This document shows, piece by piece, positions 42,701-51,163 of a stretch of 64,000 nt of DNA. The stretch is from Pseudomonas sp. RIT288 (lineage in GTDB: Bacteria > Pseudomonadota > Gammaproteobacteria > Pseudomonadales > Pseudomonadaceae). The notes beneath the pieces are model-generated. The model was not told where the DNA came from. It ran no database searches and saw only the letters and a program-made list of their open reading frames with translations. The stretch is from positions 39,239-103,238 of the forward strand of contig NZ_JFYN01000004.1 in assembly GCF_000631985.1 (NCBI RefSeq), read 5' to 3'. The translations under genes were made by a program, and so were the position numbers. The first letter of the stretch is position 1. Every line of letters begins with the position of its first letter.

Positions 42701-45700
42701 CAGCCTGTTGATCGTTTCCAACGGTTGGACCAATGTGCTGGCGCCGGAGCTGGCCAGTGGCATCACCGGCGCGGGCAGCATCCGGATCGGCACTTGCGCA
42801 ACGAGTGTGTGCAGCAATCCGGCCCTGCTGTATTCGAACGGCAGTATCACTGCTGCCACGGATAACCAGTTCGAACTCGGTGAAGCGGTGCGTTTCGGCA
42901 CCCGTCATCTGGCATTGTCGGTCGGCTCGGTCAATGCCGGCAGCGCCGAAGCACTTGCAGCGGCGGGCAGCCGCGTGCCCGCCGGCCTCACGCTCAACCA
43001 GAACGTACTCGACCGCTTGCTGCGCGGTGATACGCAGTTTGGCGCGCCGGCCCTGGAAACCCTGAGCCTGACCACTCGCGACGCCTTCAATTTCTACGGC
43101 AGCGTCAGCCTCGACACGATCGATCCACAGACCGGCCAGAGCAAACTGCAGAATCTGGTACTGGTCACTCCGGCGATCTACGGTCTGGGCAACGCCAGCG
43201 ACGTGGCGAGTATCCGTACCGCCAACCTGATCTGGAACGGCGCCACCCAGAGCCCGGGCGCAATCATCACGGGCGGCGCGGGCACCGGCAGCGGCACGCT
43301 GGACATTCAGGCCCAGCGGATCGAGCTGGGTTACGGACCGATGCCTCAGGCCAGCGGTCTGGATCAGAACAATCGTCTGGCGTTGGGGTTCGCCAACGTC
43401 AACCTGAGCGCCAGCGAGCGCTTCACCGCCAATCACAAGGGCAGCCTGGCGGTGTATCAGGAGCAGGGCGCCTACGATCCGGTCAAGGGTTACAGCTACA
43501 GCGGAGGTAATCTGAATCTGCGTACGCCGTTGCTCACAGGCGAGGCGGCATCAGTCAGCCTGCTCAAGGCCGGCAATAGCCTGAGCTTAAGCGGCGCCGG
43601 GGCTGCCAGCGTGGCCAATGCCCTGGGTGCGGAGTTGAACCTTGAAGCCCGCGATGTCGTGCTCGACAGCCGTATCGCATTGGCCAGCGGCAAGCTGACG
43701 GTGAAGTCCGAAGGCGATTTGACCCTCGGTGGCAGTTCCGTGCTGGACTTGGCCGGACGTACCTTGCCGTTCAACGATGTCAGCAAGTACAGCTGGGGCG
43801 GCGACGTATCGCTGTACAGCGCCAACGGCAATATCCGTCAGGCCGCGGGCTCGCGGATCGATCTGTCGGCGAAGAACAATCAGGCCGGTAACCTCAGCGT
43901 CGTCGCTCTGGCCGATGCGGCCGGGATGGTCGATCTGCAAGGCGAGATTGTCGGCGGCAGCAGCGGTTACTACGACGCCGGGGGCACGCTGGTGCCGTAC
44001 AAGGCCGGTGGCGTGGACATTCGCGCGCAGCGCCTGGGTGGTGACGCCACCGAGCAGTTCGCCGCGCTCAATCAGCGCTTGAATGCCGGGCAGGTGTTCG
44101 GCAGCCGCAGCCTGCAACTCAAGCAAGGCAACCTGGTGATCGGCGACGGCCTCAAGGCCGGTGAGGTCAATGTCTCGGTGGACAATGGCAGCCTGACGGT
44201 GGCTGGTCTGATCGACGCCAGCGGCGAGCGTGTCGGCAGCATTCGTCTGTCGGCGAAAAACGGTCTGACCCTGGCGGGCAACAGCGTACTCGATGCCCAT
44301 GGTCGCGTACTGCGGGTCGACAGCTACGGGGAGATCATCGATGCGCCGAACCGTGCCACGGTCGAACTCGGTTCCGGCGATGGCTTGCTCACGCTGGACA
44401 GCGGCGCGCGCATCGACCTGCGCCACGGCACTGATGCCGTGCCCGGTTTCCTCGCCGGGCAACACGATGGAATGCTGCGCGGTACGCTGGAGCTGAACGC
44501 GCCGCGTCTGGGCAGCAATGACATCGCCATCGACGCCAGCGGTGCGTTGACCATTCAGGGCGCACGATCCATCGGCCTCAACGGTTTGCGCCGCTATACC
44601 GATGCCCGCGATGGCGTCGATCCGGCGGTCAGTGGCCGGCCGTATCAAGTGATTGATCAGGCCATGCTTGAACGCATTCATGGCGACAGCAACGACTTCA
44701 TCAACGCCGCACTGGGCAACAACGATTTGCTGCAACGCAAACTCGCCGGGCTGAACAACGCCACCTACGCCGATGCATTCCATTTGCGGCCGGGCGTGGA
44801 AATCGCCAGCAAGACAGCCGACGGTGATCTGGTGGTGGAGGGCGATCTGGATTTGTCCGGCTATCGTTACGCCAGTCTCAATCCGCACACGCGACTGAAC
44901 CCGTCGGTGTACGGGTCAGGGGAGGCCGGCAGCCTGGTGATTCGTGCCGGTGGCAACCTCGATATTTACGGCAGCATCAACGACGGCTTCGCGCCGCCAC
45001 CGGAAACCCAGGATGACGCTGGCTGGAAACTGATTGCCGGTGTGCAGCCGTTCGGTGGCGATCTGATCGTGCCGGGCAGCGGTGTTTCGCTGGCTGAAGG
45101 GACACAGTTCCCGATAGGCGTCACGCTCAATTACGACGTGACCCTCCAGGGCGCGGTCTTGGCCAGCGGCACATTGCTGCCGACTCAAGCGGTGCTGGGT
45201 GAGACGTATACCTTCAGCGCCGGCACCGTGCTGACGGGGGCGATTCACGACAGCAACGGAAATCTGCTGTATGCCGCCGGTACGCTGCTCAGCGACAGCG
45301 TGACGTTGCCTGCCGACACACGCCTGGGGGCCGGCATTCGTTTGAACAAGGCCACCGCCCTGCAAGCGCTGAACTGGCCCAAGGGTGTGCCGTTGCCCAG
45401 CGTTTACGATGCAGATCTGACGACCTTCTCCGGGGTGAAATTAAAGGGCGAGCTGGCCTTGCTGCGCGGTTCGCTGATTCCGTCGATGACCGATGTGAAG
45501 CTCGCCGAAGGCACTTCGCTGATCGAATTGCGGCCGTTCAACGGCACACAACAGGGCAAGAACTGGGCGCTGGCCAGCATGCTGCCGTCGGGCAGTGCGT
45601 CCTGGTCGATGCGCGCGGTCGCCGGGGCCGATCTTGCTGCGGCCGACAGCCGTGCGGTCAAACCGCTGACCCCTGAAGGCAATCTGCGGCTGGCGGACAG

Positions 45701-48700
45701 TCATTACGGCGTCAACATCACCACGGCGACGGGCAAGCTGGTCTGGGCTCCCGATAATCCCTTCTTTACTCCCTACGAGCCGGTCCCTGATGACATGCTC
45801 GAGTATTGCCAGCAGATTGCCGACTTGTGCGTACCCATGGCCCGGTGGGTCTGGGCGCCAGGCAGCGGAATGGGGCCGGACTACGAACCGGTTCCCGAGG
45901 AGGCTCAATTCATTTGTGATCTGCAGCCAGAGCTGTGCATCGGCAACAATCCCGGGAAAACGGCCAAGGCCCATACGCAGATGTTCAGTGTTCTGCGCAC
46001 CGGCACGGGTGATCTCGACCTGATTGCCGCAGGCAATCTGAGCATGGATTCACCGTTCGGCGTGTACACCGCCGGCACCCAATCAGCGAATATCGATCCG
46101 CTCTATAACCAGCCACGCGGGCATCTTTCGGATAACAATTCGGTGTTGGGCACGGCCGGTGCCGCTTATGAAAAATGGGTCGACGGCGGTAGCGACAGCC
46201 TCTATCAGGCCTGGTATCCGCAGATGGGGGGCAACCTGACAATCAATGCCGGTGGCTCGGTCTCCGGTGATTCGGTCGGGACGAAAGCCCAATCGACAGC
46301 GGGCGGGTTCCGCGAGCAGATGGCCAGTGTGGCAGTGGGCAACTGGCTGTGGCGCCAAGGTACGGGAGCCCCGGATGTGCCCACGGCCTGGTGGATCAAC
46401 TTCGGCAGTTATTCCACCCAAATGAACTCAGACCGGGAGATCAATACTGAGCCGTACCTGGTGGGTTTCACCGGTTTCGGCACCTTGGGCGGTGGCAATA
46501 TCAGCCTGCGGGCTGGTGGTGATGCCGGCATGCTCAAACCGATTGGCGATGCCGTTTACTACCCGCGCGGTCAGGGGCTGATCGTCGCGGTAGGCAGCAC
46601 CGGTCGAATTGCCAGCGATGGCAGCGTGCAGATGACCGGTGGGGGTGACATGGACATTCGTATCGGTGGCACGCTCAACCCTTCGCTGCAAGCGCGGGCC
46701 GGAGAAACCGGCTTCGGCCAACCGAATCATGATCTACAGGGCGCGCTGATCAACCTGCGCGGCGCGGCACACATGACGGGTGGAGCACTCGGCGGCATCA
46801 ACCTGCAGTACGGCGCCGGCGCCGTGTTCAATGATCTTCGGGAAACCCGCGCACTTGATCCGTTTACCTCGACCACCGGTAGCGCTTCCGGAGGCGTGGT
46901 GCTGATTCCGGGGGACTCGGGCATGAGCCTGAGCAGCCGCGGAGATCTGGTGTTGGGCGGTGCAGCGGATCCTGGGCGAGTGAGTCTGATGAACGCCAGC
47001 CCGATCATGGCGGCCGACGCAAGCGTCCAGCAGGGCGGCATCCTGAGTGGCTTTTCATTGTGGACGGACCACACCGCAATCGATCTGTTCTCGGCTGGCG
47101 GGAACCTGACGCCGGGCACGCAGATAGCCGAATTCAGTACATCCAACGGCCTGATCACGGGCCGCAATACCTCGCCTACCGACGGTCGATTTGTCTATCC
47201 ATCGATTTTGCGCGCGGTGGCGGGCCAGGGGTCCATTTATGCGGGGCCATCCGCGACGTTCACTGGCGTAAACAACTACCCGCTGCAAGGTTACTCGCTG
47301 CTTCTCGCGCCGTCGAAGTCGGGACAGTTTGAACTGTTGGCAGGTGACTCTATCTACGCCGGTGGCTATGCGATCAACCAGTCGGGGGCCAGTCCGATGG
47401 CCATGGCTACCCCGTTCAACCCGGCATTCAATGCCTACGCCAACAGCAGCGCCGGCAAACCGCTGCGCACCAACTACAGCGACGATGGCGTGGCGCCAGA
47501 GGGCAACGTGCGATATCCGCTGTTTGCCTTCGGTCCCAACAGCTACTCGGGATTGAACGACGTACAGGGGCCGGCGCGATTCTATGCGCTGACGGGGGAC
47601 CTGGTGGGCATTCGCAGTGGCGAAACGTTGAGCTTTTCCACTTCCGGACGCACCTGGTACGAAGCGGCGGGGCCTGTGTGGATGATCGCCGGACGCGACA
47701 TCGTTGCTTCCGGCACTACCCTGGGGCAGCCTGCGGCCGCGCCGACAGTGGAAATGAGTAGCGGCAAGGAGAACATTTTTTCCACCGGCAACCTGTTCGT
47801 TCATAACGATCCGCGAGATGTATCGCGCGTCTCGGCGGGCCGCGACATTCTCTACAGCAGTTTCGATATCGCCGGCCCTGGCACGCTGGATATCAATGCC
47901 GGGCGCAACATCCTGATGGAAAACCGCGCCAGCATTACCAGCCTCGGCGCGATAATGGCCGGGGATCCGCGGCCTGGTGCCAGCGTGGTATTGCAGGCGG
48001 GCGTGGGCGCGCAGGGGCCGGATTACACAAGGTTCATCGCGCGTTACCTGAACCCGCAGAACCTTGCTGATCCGAATGCCGCTCTCAACGGTCAGCCGGG
48101 CAAAGTGGTCAAGACCTACCTCGACGAGTTGCAGAGCTGGCTGACGCTCGGCTACGGCTTCAGCGGCAACGCAGAACAGGCACAGGCGTTCTACGCCGCG
48201 CTGCCGAGTGCCGAGCAGGCAATCTTCGCCCGCAAGGTGTACTTCGCCGAACTGCGCGCCGGCGGCCTGGAATACAACGACGCTGACGGCCCGCGCAAAG
48301 GCAGTTATCTGCGCGGTCGCAACGCCATCGCTGCGCTGTTCCCGAGCACCGATGTGGCGGGCAATCCGCTCCGCTACGACGGCGACATCACGCTGTATGG
48401 CGGAGCAGGGGTCAAGACGCTGTTCGGCGGCGATATCCAGATGCTCACGCCGGGCGGCGGTCAGGTGTTCGGCATCGAAGGCGCGGCGCCACCGTCCACC
48501 GCCGGGATCATCACCCAGGGTTCGGGCAACATTCAGCTCTACTCGCAGGGCAGCATCCTGCTCGGCCAGAGCCGGATCATGACCACCTTCGGCGGCTCGA
48601 TCCTCGGCTGGTCCGCCGAGGGCGACATCAACGCCGGTCGCGGCTCGAAAACCACCGTGGTCTACACCCCGCCAAAACGCGTCTATGACACTTGGGGCAA

Positions 48701-49229
48701 CGTGACGCTGTCACCATCGGTGCCGAGCACCGGTGCGGGTATCGCCACCCTTAACCCGATTGCCGAAGTGGCGCCCGGCGACATCGACCTGATCGCGCCG
48801 CTGGGCACCATTGATGCGGGCGAGGCGGGGATTCGCGTCTCGGGCAACGTCAACATCGCCGCGCTGACCGTGGTCAACGCCGCCAACATCGCGGTGCAGG
48901 GCAAAACCAGTGGCGTACCGGTGGTGGCGTCGGTGAACACCGGCGCGATCACCTCGGCCAGTTCGGCGGCGTCTTCGGCGACCCAGGCCGCTGAGGACGT
49001 GGCGCGTCAGCAACAAGCGGCAGCGCGGCAGAGCCAGGCGTCGGTGTTCACCGTGCAAGTGCTGAGTTTCGGCAACGAACAACTGACGCCGACCCGAGAT
49101 GGCGCCAGTCGTGCCCCGGCGACCGGATACAACCCGAACAGCCCGGTGCAGGTGTTGGGGGCAGGGGCGCTGGATGAACAGGCCAGGCAGCAGTTGACCG
49201 AAGAGGAGCGTGGGCAACTGACGTTGTAA
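36732..49229 (+). CDS. pdtA: Giant TpsA-type exoprotein, PdtA-like
   Basis: A 4165-residue protein, close to the ~4200 residues of P. aeruginosa PdtA. An extended signal peptide (about 1-45, ending GSAQA-QTA) is followed by a haemagglutination-activity TPS domain with the diagnostic NRVNDPNARASQIQGQIKGD, then GTVMLINRNGIVFSG and VNVRNLVAAAANI (about residues 195-245). The rest is beta-helix-forming repeats (many GGxLxLxA, DVSSGG/DLSGGG and IDVSGALG blocks). A Pro/Asp-rich insertion lies around 45750-45960. The end is a DUF3739-like region (from about PRPGASVVLQAGVGAQGPDY) and a Gln/Ala tail. I chose ATG 36732, preceded by AAGGATCTC; a TTG frame extends to 36624. It should be exported by a two-partner (TpsB) pore, not encoded in this window. 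Confidence 0.92.
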   Translation: MLARPSRRRTNVLSSKRETVEPSLWLLKPLAHAVALCLVAGSAQAQTAFSSGWFAAKGAAQQAAAARPSVGGLPGMTPPLAQQQKANAQLQRSIQTLNNTVAAIAAQQAAQAAGRAAALGTVQFVPDGLGEGGLKVDNSLTQGWLNAKGPQQTQVDGKTTVKIEQTADKAILNWETFNVGRNTTVDFAQQSNWAVLNRVNDPNARASQIQGQIKGDGTVMLINRNGIVFSGSSQVNVRNLVAAAANITDIQFRDRGLYFDSTGSQPTFTDAAGKVLVERGASIETHKPAASTDAGGYALLLGNEVRNDGSINSVKGQTVLAAGDRFYIRKGSGTEGNALSTTFGNEVIPGFKVGAVAGNVTNNGLIQSATGDITLTGHEVVQNGVLLASTSVATRGTIHLTNPSTDSSGSVTLGQGSATAIMLDSSDLTALDSQHQAALTGVTANNRVRSDQSRVEIQSGGTVEFQSGSITLATGGQVAVNAQRRSLVRDGAMIDVSGALGVKVAMENNSIKINVQGNEQRDASVNREKGALNSNDIWVDVRDLVYVPAGTNGYATDRWYTAGGLLEVGGYLGTQGHSVGEWMAQGGTVSFAGNDVVTERGSLINLSGGTLDVQSGEIRQSWLRGTDGKLYEVSRAPGDLLYTGLYKGYEDSSERWGQTSYYYSPLIAPRSRFESGYTVGRDAGQLVIATANAVLDGQMIGEVYQGERQNQAPKPVLDGYQQSQTALARRAQLIVGSYYPTFVAASNGLLYTLNPLLDQVQIGGARPVAGNDPNLTGAVSDTRKGKLYLDNDQLSGFRLGALKVSAKDQIAVDGALSVDSGGDITLYAPDVQIGADLTARGGSLRLGNVLNQFNGGANTDTRLAAKAEKTTQTRIAEGVHLDTRGLWSNLRTNPDDNASLAYLNGGLISIRSSVDIDVAAGSLLDVSSGGAILANGKTRGGKGGDLTLESSAISAPGKTRMNLDGELRGYGVTGGGTLMVQANGILVGPTDKALADNILQLSTDLFSKGFSAYNLIGLSGLDVAEGAAIDVTLPVYRFGDAAPNQVSGVDPRTALELWTPTLFQENPTKGVLTQRAGASLSLQGGATLVGLIDAANSPLTLGRGSRISVDPGQSIKLRGAGQITVDGELNAWGGTIDIRQQQFGSIQPATSIQTAEPNAHDRSIWIGEQAVLDVAGRANTAADTLGRTYGQVGKGGSIIIGGEIDSKLATATAADAYVIVRPGARLDASGTEAVLDIAGQGPTRIATDGGRISLSSYNGLFVEGNLRAAAGGVGAAGGRLELALETPLYSDSASNAVRSPREMIIGQAAGNERLPANLQPGEGADGLRYGQARLSADGLMTGGFDNLSLLSNGLLSFDGDVNLRMNQSLSLFAGALSLAENSKGSARVDLSAPYLRLSGVGTYFAGFSMMRPRLLPGPTARLSDATFNASANLLDVGNGLSFGTQGSILQRQAPAVEYSRRAFGLVSLDSSGDLRFLAPNDGAEKTRLWTPGDLNLGAAQIYPATGIQAEVRAGYQGAVPVSQHTLRISGHGAAPAAVPYSAFGTLILSAADIEQGGVLRAPLGKIVLGDDLLSTTHEVRLLPGSLTSVSGAGLVMPYGGTTDGIDYRYNGKSVMLNGITGETSGVSIGTQYADVQSGAVIDLSGGGDLRGAGFVSGRGGSTDARFNPLVRNAADGTFSLPGLASNPVYAIVPGNQSSYAPMLAEAGAVDPRIGQQLTIGTGVPGLAAGTYTLLPSTFALMPGAFRVEVNGQAAPGVTTGALPLRNGSWTSSGQLSIANTGLRDSLASQVILTSADVLRRYSQYNETGFSQFIQSDAARRGVPRALAPMDGKILDLRLVPGGKQDIALQFNGRTLFEAAEGGMAGTAVVRGGNAGSSFEILGAGRVSTPGFNGVSLYADTLNSLNAGRLTIGAMPNILYNTTANIIGFLGTSESIVLREGAILSAPQVLLRTTSTLGGITVEAGGGINTLGRGNVAYDSLAGYVYEPKGSSLLIVSNGWTNVLAPELASGITGAGSIRIGTCATSVCSNPALLYSNGSITAATDNQFELGEAVRFGTRHLALSVGSVNAGSAEALAAAGSRVPAGLTLNQNVLDRLLRGDTQFGAPALETLSLTTRDAFNFYGSVSLDTIDPQTGQSKLQNLVLVTPAIYGLGNASDVASIRTANLIWNGATQSPGAIITGGAGTGSGTLDIQAQRIELGYGPMPQASGLDQNNRLALGFANVNLSASERFTANHKGSLAVYQEQGAYDPVKGYSYSGGNLNLRTPLLTGEAASVSLLKAGNSLSLSGAGAASVANALGAELNLEARDVVLDSRIALASGKLTVKSEGDLTLGGSSVLDLAGRTLPFNDVSKYSWGGDVSLYSANGNIRQAAGSRIDLSAKNNQAGNLSVVALADAAGMVDLQGEIVGGSSGYYDAGGTLVPYKAGGVDIRAQRLGGDATEQFAALNQRLNAGQVFGSRSLQLKQGNLVIGDGLKAGEVNVSVDNGSLTVAGLIDASGERVGSIRLSAKNGLTLAGNSVLDAHGRVLRVDSYGEIIDAPNRATVELGSGDGLLTLDSGARIDLRHGTDAVPGFLAGQHDGMLRGTLELNAPRLGSNDIAIDASGALTIQGARSIGLNGLRRYTDARDGVDPAVSGRPYQVIDQAMLERIHGDSNDFINAALGNNDLLQRKLAGLNNATYADAFHLRPGVEIASKTADGDLVVEGDLDLSGYRYASLNPHTRLNPSVYGSGEAGSLVIRAGGNLDIYGSINDGFAPPPETQDDAGWKLIAGVQPFGGDLIVPGSGVSLAEGTQFPIGVTLNYDVTLQGAVLASGTLLPTQAVLGETYTFSAGTVLTGAIHDSNGNLLYAAGTLLSDSVTLPADTRLGAGIRLNKATALQALNWPKGVPLPSVYDADLTTFSGVKLKGELALLRGSLIPSMTDVKLAEGTSLIELRPFNGTQQGKNWALASMLPSGSASWSMRAVAGADLAAADSRAVKPLTPEGNLRLADSHYGVNITTATGKLVWAPDNPFFTPYEPVPDDMLEYCQQIADLCVPMARWVWAPGSGMGPDYEPVPEEAQFICDLQPELCIGNNPGKTAKAHTQMFSVLRTGTGDLDLIAAGNLSMDSPFGVYTAGTQSANIDPLYNQPRGHLSDNNSVLGTAGAAYEKWVDGGSDSLYQAWYPQMGGNLTINAGGSVSGDSVGTKAQSTAGGFREQMASVAVGNWLWRQGTGAPDVPTAWWINFGSYSTQMNSDREINTEPYLVGFTGFGTLGGGNISLRAGGDAGMLKPIGDAVYYPRGQGLIVAVGSTGRIASDGSVQMTGGGDMDIRIGGTLNPSLQARAGETGFGQPNHDLQGALINLRGAAHMTGGALGGINLQYGAGAVFNDLRETRALDPFTSTTGSASGGVVLIPGDSGMSLSSRGDLVLGGAADPGRVSLMNASPIMAADASVQQGGILSGFSLWTDHTAIDLFSAGGNLTPGTQIAEFSTSNGLITGRNTSPTDGRFVYPSILRAVAGQGSIYAGPSATFTGVNNYPLQGYSLLLAPSKSGQFELLAGDSIYAGGYAINQSGASPMAMATPFNPAFNAYANSSAGKPLRTNYSDDGVAPEGNVRYPLFAFGPNSYSGLNDVQGPARFYALTGDLVGIRSGETLSFSTSGRTWYEAAGPVWMIAGRDIVASGTTLGQPAAAPTVEMSSGKENIFSTGNLFVHNDPRDVSRVSAGRDILYSSFDIAGPGTLDINAGRNILMENRASITSLGAIMAGDPRPGASVVLQAGVGAQGPDYTRFIARYLNPQNLADPNAALNGQPGKVVKTYLDELQSWLTLGYGFSGNAEQAQAFYAALPSAEQAIFARKVYFAELRAGGLEYNDADGPRKGSYLRGRNAIAALFPSTDVAGNPLRYDGDITLYGGAGVKTLFGGDIQMLTPGGGQVFGIEGAAPPSTAGIITQGSGNIQLYSQGSILLGQSRIMTTFGGSILGWSAEGDINAGRGSKTTVVYTPPKRVYDTWGNVTLSPSVPSTGAGIATLNPIAEVAPGDIDLIAPLGTIDAGEAGIRVSGNVNIAALTVVNAANIAVQGKTSGVPVVASVNTGAITSASSAASSATQAAEDVARQQQAAARQSQASVFTVQVLSFGNEQLTPTRDGASRAPATGYNPNSPVQVLGAGALDEQARQQLTEEERGQLTL

Positions 49230-49250
49230 AAGACTCTCGTGTAGTACTTT

Positions 49251-49277
49251 GGGCGGCCGGTGGGTCGCCCTTTTTTT
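49251..49277 (+). terminator. Terminator after pdtA
   Basis: GGGCG(GCCGGTGGGT)CGCCC followed by seven T, 22 nt after the pdtA stop codon. The downstream genes are on the opposite strand. Confidence 0.85.
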
Positions 49278-49294
49278 ATGTGGATGCGGAAAGC

Positions 49295-49564
49295 TTAGGG
49301 ATACGCTTGTCGAGCGTGCAAAAGGTTGAGAATCTCGATCCGGTCGGTCACCCGATAAACCACGACGTAGTTGGGATGGACAACGATTTCCCGGGTACCG
49401 GCGACCTTGCCGAAGCGATAAAGGTAGGGGTGACGTGGAAGGGCCGAGGTAGCCGCTTCGATGGCGGCGTTCAGTTGACTGGCCGCAACGGCGTTACGGT
49501 CAGCGATGTAGTTCAGGGTTTGCCAGAGTTGAGTGCGAGCTTCAGGTCGCCAGTCAACCCGCAC
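49295..49564 (-). CDS. ParE/RelE-family toxin
   Basis: An 89-residue protein with the ParE fold pattern: MRVDWRPEARTQLWQTLNYI, AAIEAATSALPRHPYLYRFG, VAGTREIVVHPNYVVVYRV and a final IEILNLLHARQAYP. Relatives poison DNA gyrase or cleave mRNA. Its start lies within the 3' end of the antitoxin gene (11-nt overlap). It is convergent with pdtA. In P. aeruginosa a small prevent-host-death gene follows pdtA, so a toxin-antitoxin type insertion at this point recurs. Confidence 0.92.
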   Translation of the reverse strand: MRVDWRPEARTQLWQTLNYIADRNAVAASQLNAAIEAATSALPRHPYLYRFGKVAGTREIVVHPNYVVVYRVTDRIEILNLLHARQAYP

Positions 49565-49745
49565 TGTTTTTGTTGAGTTTCGATTCGATGAGGGCGCGCA
49601 TCTCGGCCATCACCTGCTCGTGGGGGATGTTGGGCCGCGGATCATCCATCGAGGCCTGTACCTGTGCCCGGAACCAGCGATCGTAGCTGGCGGCCTGCTC
49701 TGGGGTTTCGAAATCTGAAACGATAAGTGAAAGTTCGGCGCTCAT
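49554..49745 (-). CDS. Antitoxin partner of the ParE-type toxin
   Basis: A 63-residue protein, MSAELSLIVSDFETPEQAAS onwards. The middle RWFRAQVQASMDDPRPNIPH and C-terminal VMAEMRALIESK are typical of the small antitoxins paired with ParE/RelE. I chose ATG 49745 because GGAGGTCATT precedes it; an in-frame ATG at 49763 has no ribosome site. It is expected to bind the toxin and repress the shared promoter. Confidence 0.85.
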   Translation of the reverse strand: MSAELSLIVSDFETPEQAASYDRWFRAQVQASMDDPRPNIPHEQVMAEMRALIESKLNKNSAG

Positions 49746-49923
49746 AATGACCTCCATGATCAATGTGAAGCAGTCTAAGGGGGATGTGGCTCGCTGTCGT
49801 CACTGGCAAGACGAAGTGCGAAGTATCCCGAAGCGCTGGCGGGAAAGATGTCAGACGTTTCCCTTGCCCATAAGGGAAAATCGACGCACGTTGTCATCGG
49901 ATTCGCCCACAACAACACCGCCC

Positions 49924-50010
49924 GTGTAGGAGCTGCCGCAGGCTGCGATCTTTTGACTTTGTTTTTTACAAGCAAGATCAAAAGATCGCAGCCTGCGGCA
50001 GCTCCTACAG
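49924..50010. repeat. Inverted repeat, GTAGGAGCTGCCG family
   Basis: TGTAGGAGCTGCCGCAGGCT then GCGATCTTTTGA and its exact complement flank a ~20-nt A/T-rich centre. It lies after the outer-membrane protein gene (minus strand) and could terminate it. Confidence 0.9.
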
Positions 50011-50017
50011 GTCGAGG

Positions 50018-50965
50018 TCAGAAGGCGTAGGGAATGCTGACCTTGGCCCAGAGCATTTCGCCCTCCGGCCGGTTTTCCACGTCAAATTCCTTGGCCCAGC
50101 GAATCTCCGCGCTGGCGTACTTGAGAAAGGTGAAATGCAACGCCGGGCCAATCGCGAACACTTGGCCGCGCACGCCGTCATTCACGTCTTGCCCGGCGAA
50201 TTGCACCGTGTGGCCGTATTGTTTGTCGTCGGTGGTCTGCTTGAGGTAATAGCCGTTGAGACCGAGCATCACATCGTCGGTGATCTTGTAGCTGGCCGAA
50301 TAATCGAAGTGAAAAATCTGCCCGGACTTGTAGTCGGTGTCCTTGTTCTTCTCGTTGAAGCTGTAGGTGGTCTTCAGTGACACCTCGGTCTTGTCGGTCG
50401 GCAGCCAGGTGAAGGAGAACAGCGGCTTGTAGGTGTAGAAATTGTTGCTGGTGTTGGCCAGCCGATCGACGCTGTATTCACCGGTGGGCACGGTGATTTC
50501 AACGGCGGCGCCGAGGGTCAGATTCTTGCCCATGTCCCACAGGATGATCGGCGCAATCGTGGTGTCGCCCATGCCTTCGCGAGTATCGCTGAGGCCGTAT
50601 ACCGAGACTTCCTGCTTCAGCCAGGGCTGGGCGATGTAGCCGGCCAGACGCCCGCCGAACACGCGCACCGGGCTCAGGTAATCAATGCGCGGGATCACCG
50701 CCGTCGATTCGATTTCGACATTCGGCACCTTGCCGCCCAACGAGCTGATGTTGAGCTTGGTCGACTTGTAATGGTTGTAGTAGAGGTTGAACGCGACCAT
50801 GTTCTGCGGAAGGCTGTCGACTTCCATCGGCAGCATGAAGAACCCGTCGGTGCCGGGGCCGATGTTGTCGACGCCGGCTTCGGTGGCCAGGGCCTGCAGG
50901 GACGCGGTGCAACCGAGCAAGGTCAGTGCCAGACGCAAGGGGAAAATGGCGCGGTTCGGGCTCAT
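50018..50965 (-). CDS. Outer-membrane beta-barrel protein, phenol-degradation meta-pathway (SphA-like) family
   Basis: A 315-residue protein with a signal peptide (PLRLALTLLGCTASLQALA, cleavage before TEAG). It has alternating beta-strands with aromatic girdles, for example MVAFNLYYNHYKSTKL, YKPLFSFTWLPTDKTEVSLK and VMLGLNGYYLKQTTDD, and a C-terminal strand ending in Phe (KVSIPYAF) that signals BamA-dependent insertion. The family is named for the meta-pathway of phenol degradation, but members mostly transport hydrophobic compounds. ATG 50965 begins just before the signal peptide; ATG 50977 is an in-frame alternative. It is divergent from an AraC regulator that probably controls it. Confidence 0.85.
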   Translation of the reverse strand: MSPNRAIFPLRLALTLLGCTASLQALATEAGVDNIGPGTDGFFMLPMEVDSLPQNMVAFNLYYNHYKSTKLNISSLGGKVPNVEIESTAVIPRIDYLSPVRVFGGRLAGYIAQPWLKQEVSVYGLSDTREGMGDTTIAPIILWDMGKNLTLGAAVEITVPTGEYSVDRLANTSNNFYTYKPLFSFTWLPTDKTEVSLKTTYSFNEKNKDTDYKSGQIFHFDYSASYKITDDVMLGLNGYYLKQTTDDKQYGHTVQFAGQDVNDGVRGQVFAIGPALHFTFLKYASAEIRWAKEFDVENRPEGEMLWAKVSIPYAF

Positions 50966-51163
50966 GGCTGTCCTCATTATTATTGTGGTGGGACGTGGCG
51001 CCGGTACGCAGACCGTCCGGCACCCTAGAAATAAGCGCTTGGCGCCCGACGGGGCAGGGTATTGGCGGACAGTTAGGGGGGCTTCTGCGGACAGTCGGTC
51101 AACCCTGTGCTAACTTCCTTCGACATAACCGGTAACAAAAATAACAATCAAGCGTGATCCGGA

